Assembly (NCBI RefSeq): GCF_000741645.1
Contig: NZ_JGZD01000012.1
Coordinates: forward strand, 53-62,719
From: Bifidobacterium minimum
Lineage (GTDB): Bacteria > Actinomycetota > Actinomycetes > Actinomycetales > Bifidobacteriaceae
Reading direction: 5' to 3'
DNA length: 62,667 bases
Made by a program: the position numbers and the translations under genes. The notes beneath the pieces are model-generated. The model searched no databases, had not been told where the DNA came from, and worked only from the letters and a program-made list of their open reading frames with translations. Position 1 is the stretch's first letter, and each line of letters opens with the position of its first letter. This document shows, one piece after another, positions 28,541 to 35,475 of the stretch.

Positions 28541-29216
28541 AGCAGTGCATCGCGACGGCGGCAGCCGCTCCGGCGTTGATGGATCTGACGGAGCCGAACT
28601 GCGAGATGTACACGACGTCATCGGCAAGATCGAGGGCGTTGCGTGACAATCCCGGTCCCTCCGCCCCGAACAGCATCAGGCATCGGTCCGGAAACTCGTA
28701 CGTCTCGATGGGAACGGCTCCCGGGATGATGTCCAGGGCGATGATGGGAGCCGTGGGGTATTCCCGACGCCACCAATCCCCCAGAGCCGCGATGCTGGGC
28801 ATGTGGTCGACGTGCTGATACAACTCGGTCATCAGAGACCCGCGCCGGTTCCATTTCCGTGGACCGACGATATGCACGCGATTGGTGGCGAAGGCGTTGG
28901 CTGTACGGACCACGGATCCGATGTTGAAGTCGTGCGACCAGTTCTCCACGGCCACCTCGAAATGATGACGCCCGCGTGCGTCAAGGTCGTCGCGGATGGC
29001 GTCGACCGTCCAATAGCGGTACCGATCCACGACGTTCCGCCGGTCCCCCTCGTCCAGAAGCCCGGAATCGATACGGGGATCGAAGCCCGGGGATTCGGGG
29101 TCGTCCGGCCGCGGCTCACCGGGATGCTCCTGGGCCCAAGGGCCGACACCCACTATCCTCAGATCGGGTTCGCCCGACGCCCGAGCCGCCACCGTGACTG
29201 GATCGGGTTCATGCAT
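28488..29216 (-). CDS. TrmH/SpoU-family RNA 2'-O-methyltransferase
   Basis: Knotted SPOUT methyltransferase of about 242 residues that uses S-adenosylmethionine to methylate ribose in tRNA or rRNA. The three family motifs are present: NIGSVVRTANAF, CLMLFGAEGPGLS and VRSINAGAAAAVAMH. The N-terminal 70 residues are a variable extension. The start at 29216 overlaps the upstream gene by eight bases, with GGAGG inside that gene, giving translational coupling. Which RNA position is modified cannot be told from sequence. Confidence 0.9.
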   Translation of the reverse strand: MHEPDPVTVAARASGEPDLRIVGVGPWAQEHPGEPRPDDPESPGFDPRIDSGLLDEGDRRNVVDRYRYWTVDAIRDDLDARGRHHFEVAVENWSHDFNIGSVVRTANAFATNRVHIVGPRKWNRRGSLMTELYQHVDHMPSIAALGDWWRREYPTAPIIALDIIPGAVPIETYEFPDRCLMLFGAEGPGLSRNALDLADDVVYISQFGSVRSINAGAAAAVAMHCWVTQHGGNQRPAPAARR

Positions 29217-30000
29217 GAGACCGTCGTGCCTCCTCGCGCAGATCCTTCTCATCGAAAACCCGTACGAACGGCAGATCCCGGCGCTCGGCGGTGACGGGAT
29301 CGACCACGGTGATGCGCGGCGACCCATTACCACTGACGGAGGCGCCGCCATCATCCGCTCCGGACGCATCGATCTGGTCACCGGCCCCGGACGGGTCCCC
29401 GACGCCGCCGATCAGGGCCGCGACCGCAACCGACCGGGCATGCTCGCGCTCGACGATCCCGAAATCCAGGCTCAGCTCGTTGCCGTTGCGCAGCGTCACC
29501 AGCGAGGATGTCTGCACATACGACTTCTCCGACAGCCACGAGTCCAGAAGAACCACGCGTTTCCCCTCGATAGAGGGGCCTTTGATCGAGGGATAGACGA
29601 AGTCCATGACGAAGGCATCAAGATCCTGCCCCCGCGACGCCGCGGCCTGGATCATGGCGCAAGCCAGAGGGACCGACGCCGCCGTCAGCGCGCCAACGGC
29701 GTCGTAATCATCCATGGAAAACCCCTGGTCCTCCAGCGCATCGAGAAGGGCATGGCCCACGATCGTGGCGCCACGATGGTCGAGCGTCACCGAGGCCAGC
29801 TCGCTGAACGGCCTGCCCGATATCTCTCGCCGAAGCAGCTCGGCCAGCTGGTCACGGGGGGACATCAACGCGAAACCCGTGTCGACATCCCGCCCTTCAT
29901 CGTTCCTTTTGCCGCCGCGGACGCCGCCATCGCCAGCCGCCGCGGACGAAGCGATTCCGGTTCTGCGGAACCCGGATCCCTGGACGTTCCTATCTGCCAT
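29209..30000 (-). CDS. Phosphoribosyltransferase-like protein (orotate PRTase-like)
   Basis: About 263 residues with a type I PRTase-like fold: DDYDAVGALTAASVPLACAM, and later GKRVVLLDSWLSEKSYVQTS in place of the usual acidic PRPP-binding loop. Related bifidobacterial proteins are annotated as orotate phosphoribosyltransferase, but the two-acid PRPP signature is not preserved, so catalysis is uncertain. The ATG at 30000 lies seven bases after TAGTGT and has no ribosome site. It is coupled to trmH. The region upstream is filled with tandem repeats and is not coding. Confidence 0.6.
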   Translation of the reverse strand: MADRNVQGSGFRRTGIASSAAAGDGGVRGGKRNDEGRDVDTGFALMSPRDQLAELLRREISGRPFSELASVTLDHRGATIVGHALLDALEDQGFSMDDYDAVGALTAASVPLACAMIQAAASRGQDLDAFVMDFVYPSIKGPSIEGKRVVLLDSWLSEKSYVQTSSLVTLRNGNELSLDFGIVEREHARSVAVAALIGGVGDPSGAGDQIDASGADDGGASVSGNGSPRITVVDPVTAERRDLPFVRVFDEKDLREEARRSHA

Positions 30001-30007
30001 GAGCCAC

Positions 30008-30013
30008 ACACTA
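30008..30013 (-). promoter_or_regulatory. TAGTGT -10 of a probable leaderless promoter (PRTase-like gene)
   Basis: On the - strand, TAGTGT is followed by seven bases and the ATG at 30000. No ribosome site is seen. Confidence 0.5.
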
Positions 30014-30102
30014 CCGCCGCGGGGGGTCAAGGGCAGGAAGACCGTATCAAGGCATTCGGAGGACCACGGTGCTCCAGAAGCCACGACGACGTGACGGAAA
30101 AC

Positions 30103-30240
30103 AGAAAACCGGAAACGGGGGAACGGGAACGGAAACGGAAACGGGGGAACGGGAACGGGAACGGGAACGGTCGAAACCGGCCTTACGTCCGTCGGCCTTC
30201 CTCCCTCGGCCTTCCTCCCTCGGCCTTCCTCCCTCGGCCT
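30103..30240. repeat. Two tandem-repeat arrays between rmuC and the PRTase-like gene
   Basis: About 30103-30170 is built from 6-base units (GGAACG/GAAACG variants). About 30192-30240 holds three and a half near-perfect copies of a 14-base unit, TCGGCCTTCCTCCC. The second array abuts the rmuC stop codon. Such arrays vary in copy number by replication slippage. Confidence 0.85.
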
Positions 30241-31607
30241 CACAGCCCTTCATCGCCGTGACGATCGGCCACCGTCCCGTCCCCATGCGTTTCCGGCGCG
30301 GTCAGCTCCCGTATGTCGCCATCCTCGGAACCGATGAGGCTGACGGGCGCTATGGTCGTCGACATATCGACCCTCTGAAGCTTTCTGGCGGTGACGAGCA
30401 CGCGGGATTCGAGGGATGCCGCGAACTGGTTGTATGAGGTGACCGTCCTCGTGATGGACGTTCCCAAGGCGATGGCCCTCTCCCCCAGAATCGCGAACCT
30501 TCCATACAGCTCGCGCGACAGATCGAACAGCTCGCGCGCGTCATCGCTCAGACTTTGCTGCTGCCAGGCATACGACATGGATTTGAGCACGGCCCACAGC
30601 GTCACCGGTGAGGTCAAAGCCACATTCTGGGAGAAGGCGTCATCGAGCAGCGCGGGATCCACCCGCAGCGCGGCCTGCAGCAGCGACTCGTTCGGAATGA
30701 AGGCGATGACGAAATCCGGGGCGACGGGAAGCGCCTTCCAATACTCCTTCTGCGACAGCGCCCGCACATGCTCGCGCAACGCCTTGGCATGCGCCCGCAG
30801 AAGCCTTTCCCGTCTGTCCAGATCCTCCGGGCCGGCGGTGTCGGGTATCGCGCAGGCCCTCTGATAGTCGGCGTAGGGCGCCTTCGCGTCAATGGGCACG
30901 GCCGCGCCACCGGGAAGGTGGACAAGCATGTCGGGACGAAGACCACGCCCGGAATCGTTCTGAAGAGCCGTCTGGACGTCGAAGTCCACATGCTCGACCA
31001 GCCCGGCCGATTCGACGATGTTGCGCAGCTGGGCCTCCCCCCACGCGCCACGGACCTTGTTGTCGCGGAGCGCCGCCGCGAGCGCCGCGGTCTCCCGGTC
31101 AAGACGCCCCTGCTGGTCGCCCAGACCCTTGAGCCTCTCCCCAAGCGCCCCCATCTCCTGTCGCCGCCCCTCCTCCATGTCGGCGACCTTGCCCCTGAGG
31201 GCCTCCAGGGTCTTCTGCACGGGAGCGAGCGCCGTGACGACCTGCGACCGCTCCTTCATCATCCCCTCGCGCTCCTGAGTCCGACGCCGGTTCTCCTCCT
31301 CCATGCGATCGCGCTCATGCTCGATGCGGATGCGTTCGGCCTGCTGGGCCTCGGCAAGCTGCGATTTCGCGAAGGTCAGCTGCTGGACCAGTCCCTCGGA
31401 CTGGGCCCTTAATTGCGAGCACTGCGCGGTGAGCTGGCCGTTGGCGGCTCTGACCTCCTCGATGCGGTTGCGCCATGCCTCGTTCTCACGATCCAGCATG
31501 GTCCGGCACCGTTCACGACCCCGCATGGCCCCCGCCATCATCCCCACGGCGAAGGCCGCGGCGATGGCCGCCACCACGATAAGAATCGTCACCACAGAAT
31601 CGAACAT
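30240..31607 (-). CDS. rmuC: DNA recombination protein RmuC
   Basis: Predicted nuclease-fold protein of 455 residues that limits recombination at inverted repeats in other bacteria. An N-terminal membrane segment (VTILIVVAAIAAAFAVGMM) is followed by a long coiled coil to about residue 175. The conserved core includes KVRGAWGEAQLRNIVESAGL, RPDMLVHLPGG with PIDAKAPYADY (nuclease-like Asp...Asp-x-Lys), and FVIAFIPNESLLQAAL. The start codon lies inside a LexA-type palindrome, so induction by DNA damage is likely. No ribosome site is evident. Confidence 0.93.
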   Translation of the reverse strand: MFDSVVTILIVVAAIAAAFAVGMMAGAMRGRERCRTMLDRENEAWRNRIEEVRAANGQLTAQCSQLRAQSEGLVQQLTFAKSQLAEAQQAERIRIEHERDRMEEENRRRTQEREGMMKERSQVVTALAPVQKTLEALRGKVADMEEGRRQEMGALGERLKGLGDQQGRLDRETAALAAALRDNKVRGAWGEAQLRNIVESAGLVEHVDFDVQTALQNDSGRGLRPDMLVHLPGGAAVPIDAKAPYADYQRACAIPDTAGPEDLDRRERLLRAHAKALREHVRALSQKEYWKALPVAPDFVIAFIPNESLLQAALRVDPALLDDAFSQNVALTSPVTLWAVLKSMSYAWQQQSLSDDARELFDLSRELYGRFAILGERAIALGTSITRTVTSYNQFAASLESRVLVTARKLQRVDMSTTIAPVSLIGSEDGDIRELTAPETHGDGTVADRHGDEGL

Positions 31608-31615
31608 ATGTTCTA
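31600..31615. promoter_or_regulatory. LexA (SOS) box overlapping the rmuC start codon
   Basis: TCGAACATATGTTCTA contains the perfect palindrome GAACATATGTTC, matching the GAAC-N4-GTTC pattern of Gram-positive and actinobacterial LexA boxes. The complementary ATG of rmuC lies inside it, so bound LexA would block transcription. Confidence 0.8.
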
Positions 31616-31759
31616 TTCAAATCCATGGCATGGACCCGACCGCACGGGCACGTCCGACCTCCGGAACACGCGGGAGGCCGCCATCGCGGCCACGTCGGCC
31701 GGCGACGCGACGGCATCCGCGGTCGCGCGGGCATCCCGTCCGACGCCCACCCGACGCGG

Positions 31760-32041
31760 CTAGGACTTTACCAGCCTCGCGATGGCCCCCGAGGCCTCGG
31801 CGAGCTTCTCATCCGCCACATCGCCCCCTTCGGCCGCGGCCCGGCGTACGCAATGGTCCAGATGATCATCCAGCAGCAGAAGAGCCACGGACTTCAGCGC
31901 CGAATCGGCCGCCGATATCTGGGTGATGACGTCGATGCAGTATTTGTCGTCATCGACCATCTGGGCTATGGCGTGAACCTGCCCCTCGATGCGGCGCAGT
32001 CGCGCCATAACCCTGCCTTTATCCTCGTGGTAACCCTGCAT
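31760..32041 (-). CDS. csoR: CsoR-type copper-sensing repressor
   Basis: All-helical DUF156 repressor of 93 residues that leaves DNA on binding Cu(I). The Cu ligands of the CsoR family are present with the expected spacing: Cys35, His60 and Cys64 (KYCIDV; LDDHLDHC). The ATG at 32041 lies five bases after GGAGG; the longer upstream frame is not supported. It is divergent from the copper ATPase gene, with a palindromic operator (32143-32172) between them that probably controls both. Confidence 0.92.
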   Translation of the reverse strand: MQGYHEDKGRVMARLRRIEGQVHAIAQMVDDDKYCIDVITQISAADSALKSVALLLLDDHLDHCVRRAAAEGGDVADEKLAEASGAIARLVKS

Positions 32042-32142
32042 ATTCGCCTCCAGCAACCCCGACGACCGTTCACGCCGGATTCCATCCGCACCGTTCGCCA
32101 CAACACGCCGGGCACATCCGCGTCGGGACGTTTCCCTCTGAG

Positions 32143-32172
32143 TATATACCCCATGGGGGTATGGGGTATATA
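32143..32172. promoter_or_regulatory. CsoR operator between csoR and the copper ATPase gene
   Basis: Perfect inverted repeat of TATATACCCCAT and ATGGGGTATATA around a six-base spacer, with an overlapping CCCCATGGGG. GC-centred, AT-flanked palindromes of this kind are bound by CsoR proteins. It also supplies TATA-like -10 elements to both strands. Confidence 0.8.
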
Positions 32173-32316
32173 GTATGGCATCACGACAGCATGGACCGCG
32201 AAGATTCGGAACATAAAACCACGGAGACCGTCCGCCGCCTCCCCTCACTGCGATGATGGAGACGCGAGGACCGAACGCGGCGACGCGGTCGAACGCACTG
32301 GAGAGAAAGAGGAACG

Positions 32317-35115
32317 ATGCCCATCAACATATTCGCCGGCGTCGGCGTCATCGTCGTGGCCGGGCTGCTCACATGGATCATCCTGCGGTTCTTCTTCGGC
32401 AGGCGCCACGCCGCCACGGGAACCGTTCACGACGGCGTACAGAACGCGACGATCACGGTCAAAGGAGGATATTCCCCCTCAACGATCACGATGGCGGCGG
32501 GAACGCCCATCGCCCTCACCTTCGACCGGCAGGAGACCGGCGAATGCACGTCGCACGTCGTCTTCTCCGACATCGCGCTTGACGCCGTCCTCCCCGGCAA
32601 CACCCGGACGGAGGTCCGCCTTCCCGCTCTGCCTCCCGGGGAATACCCGTTCGCCTGCGGCATGAACATGGTGCACGGGCTTCTGATCGTCACCACAGAC
32701 GGCTCGGACGGCACGAACGGCACAGACGATACGAACACCCCAGCCAGCACGAACGGCAACGACCCGACCTCCACCGGAACCGGAACCGGCACCGGCACCG
32801 GCACCGTGACGGGAGCCGGCACGTCCGGCACGACCCGAATAACCGCGACGACGGCGACGAGCGGCGCCGCCGACGGCGGAACCGACGTCCCCGCACCGGA
32901 TCCCCAGCTGGCCCTTGAGGACGAACGCCGGAGCGCGCAGGAGCGCCGACGCGAGATCGCCTATCTGACACGGCTTGTCATCATCGGCGCCATACTGACG
33001 GTTCCCGTCTTCGTCACCTCGATGCTCCATATGGCCGCCCCCTCCCTCATCCCCGGATGGATGGTCAACCCCTGGCTTCAGGCGCTTCTCATCACTCCGG
33101 TGATGTTCTACTGCGGCGCGCCCATACACCGCGTCGGATGGCCCGCGCTCGTTCACCGGATGCCCGAGATGAACTCGCTGGTGTCCATGGGATCCACGGC
33201 GGCGTACGTGTTCAGCCTGGTGGCGTGCATCGCCCCCGCGATGCTTCCCGAAGGCTCCCGCGAGCCCTATTTCGAATCCGTCGGCGTGATCATCACTCTC
33301 GTTCTTCTCGGACGCCTGCTTGAGGCCAAGGCGCGCGAGGGCACCGGAAAGGCCATACAGTCGCTTATCCGGCTGCGTCCTCGCGAGGCGCGGCTTCTCG
33401 ACACGACGGACGAGCGCACGGCGCTGGGCGTATGGCGGCAGGCGTCCCATCTCCATGAGGTCGGAATCGACGAGATCCACGAGAACGACATACTGGTGGT
33501 CAAGGCCGGCGAGCGCATTCCGGTCGACGCGGTGGTGCTGGACGGAACCGCGCACGTGGATGAGTCGATGATCACCGGCGAGTCTGAGGCCGTCGAGGCC
33601 GTCGCCGGCAGCGACGTCACCGGCGCCACCATGGTGCTCGACGGCACCGTGGCCATCCGCGTCACACGCACGGGCGGGGATACGGTTCTTGCGCAGATCG
33701 TCGGCATGGTGGCCCATGCCCAGGCGACGAAGGCCCCCGTCCAGCGCATGGCCGACCGCATCGCCGGAGTTTTCGTCCCCGTGGTGATGATCATCGCCGT
33801 GTGGACCTTCGCCATCTGGATAGGCTTCGGACCGGAACCCCGACTGATGCACGCTCTGGTCACCGCGGTCAGCGTGCTCATCATCGCCTGCCCCTGCGCC
33901 CTCGGACTCGCCACTCCGCTGTCGGTCACCGCCGGCATGGGACTGGGCGCGACGAACGGCGTTCTGGTGACCTCGGCATCCACCCTGGAGAGGGCTCGGG
34001 CCATACGCACGGTGGTTTTCGACAAAACGGGCACCATCACCCGGGGCGTGGTCGACGTGGATTCCACCATCGACAGGCCCACGTATGGCTCCGACACGAT
34101 CAAACCCACTTCCGCCGCCACCATCGCGGCACTGCATCGAGCGGGGATACGAACGGTTATGCTCAGCGGAGACAAGGCCCCGATCGCCACCGAGGTCGCC
34201 CGACAGGTGGGCATCGACACCGTCATCGCCCGAGTGCGCCCCGACGGCAAGGCCTACTGGATCGAACGTCTCCAGAAGGAGCGCGACCAGAAGGGCGACC
34301 ACGATGGGCTCATCGCCATGGTCGGCGACGGCATCAACGACGCGCCCGCCCTGGCGCAGGCCGATCTGGGCATCGCCATGGGCACGGGAACCGACGTGGC
34401 CATGCAGTCCGCCGACGTCACCCTGATGAACGGCGACCTCACCGGGGTCCTGCGCACGATCAACCTCTCGAAGGTGACGATGCGCAATATCCAGGAGAAT
34501 CTGGGATGGGCGTTCGGCTACAACGTCATCGGCATACCGCTCGCGGCCGGGGTTCTGTACCCTCTCACCGGAATGCTGCTCAGCCCGATGATAGCGGGGC
34601 TCGCCATGGCCTTCAGCTCGGTGTGCCTGGTCCTCAATGCGAACCGCCTGCGCCACGCCCGCATCCGCGAGGACATCCGCCAGGGGGACGGTCCGGCGTC
34701 AGCCGCATCAGGCGTGACGGCGCATGAGCCGACCGTCATCATCGACTCGGACGATCTGCACTCCTCGGACGACCATGTTGATCCGGACGACCATGACGAC
34801 GACTCGGATCGCAACGCCACGGGCGGGATCGCAACGCCACGATCTCCCTCGGCTCAACCGCCGACGACGGCCGTCGAAGACCCCCTGCCATCAAAGGAAC
34901 CATCAACGGAAGGACACACCATGCATATGCATCACACGAAACACGACACCGCCGACGCCACGACGACGGCCACGGATCCCGTCTGCGGGATGAGCGTCAC
35001 CGTCAACGACGACGCGATCACCCGCCAATACGGGGGCGAATCCTACTACTTCTGCAGCGAACACTGCGCGCGGACCTTCGACGCGTCCCCAAAGGAGTAC
35101 GCGGACAAGACATGA
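32317..35115 (+). CDS. Composite copper P1B-type ATPase lacking a recognisable N-domain, with cupredoxin-like and YHS domains
   Basis: 932 residues. The N terminus has a membrane segment (VGVIVVAGLLTWIILRFFF) and then a cupredoxin-like domain (about 35-130) with potential Cu ligands in GECTSHVVF and CGMNMVHG, replacing the usual HMA domain. A Gly/Thr linker leads to the P1B core: MNSLVSMGSTAAY, actuator TGESEAV, ion-binding CPC in IIACPCALGLATPLSV, phosphorylation Asp569 in DKTGTIT, and GDGINDAPALAQADLGIAMG. Only about 50 residues separate DKTGT from MLSGD (Asp619), where related pumps have about 145-150. The ATP-binding N-domain and its His-Pro motif are absent. The C terminus has a His-rich stretch and a YHS domain (DPVCGMSV; YYFCSEHCARTF). 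AGAGG precedes the ATG. Copper efflux is inferred from the domains and csoR; activity without an N-domain is doubtful. Confidence 0.88.
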   Translation: MPINIFAGVGVIVVAGLLTWIILRFFFGRRHAATGTVHDGVQNATITVKGGYSPSTITMAAGTPIALTFDRQETGECTSHVVFSDIALDAVLPGNTRTEVRLPALPPGEYPFACGMNMVHGLLIVTTDGSDGTNGTDDTNTPASTNGNDPTSTGTGTGTGTGTVTGAGTSGTTRITATTATSGAADGGTDVPAPDPQLALEDERRSAQERRREIAYLTRLVIIGAILTVPVFVTSMLHMAAPSLIPGWMVNPWLQALLITPVMFYCGAPIHRVGWPALVHRMPEMNSLVSMGSTAAYVFSLVACIAPAMLPEGSREPYFESVGVIITLVLLGRLLEAKAREGTGKAIQSLIRLRPREARLLDTTDERTALGVWRQASHLHEVGIDEIHENDILVVKAGERIPVDAVVLDGTAHVDESMITGESEAVEAVAGSDVTGATMVLDGTVAIRVTRTGGDTVLAQIVGMVAHAQATKAPVQRMADRIAGVFVPVVMIIAVWTFAIWIGFGPEPRLMHALVTAVSVLIIACPCALGLATPLSVTAGMGLGATNGVLVTSASTLERARAIRTVVFDKTGTITRGVVDVDSTIDRPTYGSDTIKPTSAATIAALHRAGIRTVMLSGDKAPIATEVARQVGIDTVIARVRPDGKAYWIERLQKERDQKGDHDGLIAMVGDGINDAPALAQADLGIAMGTGTDVAMQSADVTLMNGDLTGVLRTINLSKVTMRNIQENLGWAFGYNVIGIPLAAGVLYPLTGMLLSPMIAGLAMAFSSVCLVLNANRLRHARIREDIRQGDGPASAASGVTAHEPTVIIDSDDLHSSDDHVDPDDHDDDSDRNATGGIATPRSPSAQPPTTAVEDPLPSKEPSTEGHTMHMHHTKHDTADATTTATDPVCGMSVTVNDDAITRQYGGESYYFCSEHCARTFDASPKEYADKT
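34921..35115 (+). other. Possible internal start giving a free YHS-domain protein
   Basis: Within the ATPase frame, GGAAGGA lies seven bases before an ATG at 34921. Starting there would give a 64-residue protein (MHMHHTKHDT, then DPVCGM) that is a complete YHS domain. In many bacteria this domain is a separate small protein beside copper pumps. Use of this start is inference. Confidence 0.4.
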
Positions 35116-35254
35116 CGGGATCCGCATGCGATCCCATTCGGGCATGAACGCACGCACATATGAGCACGCACGCCGGATCGCATGCATGGTTGACCGTACG
35201 CGCCGCCACCGAACGCGCACGCGCCCCCACGGGACAATCGAACGCCCGAAACGA

Positions 35255-35286
35255 CCAAACAACCAAACAACCAAACAACCAAACAA
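35255..35286. repeat. CCAAACAA tandem repeat, four copies
   Basis: Four uninterrupted 8-base units lie just before the terminator that follows the copper ATPase gene. Confidence 0.9.
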
Positions 35287-35298
35287 TCGCCATAAGCA

Positions 35299-35335
35299 CG
35301 ATGGAGGCCTCCCCGTTCCGGGGAGGCCTCCATCG
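35299..35335. terminator. Terminator hairpin after the copper ATPase gene
   Basis: Perfect 17-base arms (CGATGGAGGCCTCCCCG at 35299-35315, its complement at 35319-35335) enclose a three-base loop. It is probably effective in both directions. Confidence 0.85.
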
Positions 35336-35395
35336 TCTTGCGCTCGCAACTCTCGATCGGCCATCGGGACTCGATCGGCCATCAGCCGATCGACG

Positions 35396-35430
35396 GCCGG
35401 CCGGTCATCCGCGACGAATGACCGGCCGGC
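35396..35430. terminator. Terminator hairpin after clpB
   Basis: GCCGGCCGGTCAT (35396-35408) pairs perfectly with ATGACCGGCCGGC (35418-35430). It lies 46 bases beyond the clpB stop. Confidence 0.75.
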
Positions 35431-35475
35431 AGGATCCCGTGGTCTCACTTCACCGTGGCGTCACTCACCGTAGCA

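Larger units (their letters stand above)
35116..35475. other. Convergent intergenic region with repeat and two hairpins
   Basis: No gene is supported in these 360 bases. They hold four tandem copies of CCAAACAA (35255-35286) and two very strong hairpins (35299-35335 and 35396-35430) between the convergent ATPase and clpB genes. Confidence 0.7.

Noticed and set aside
30103..30240. CRISPR array
   Set aside because: The units are 6 and 14 bases and directly adjoining, without spacers, and no cas genes were seen in the window.
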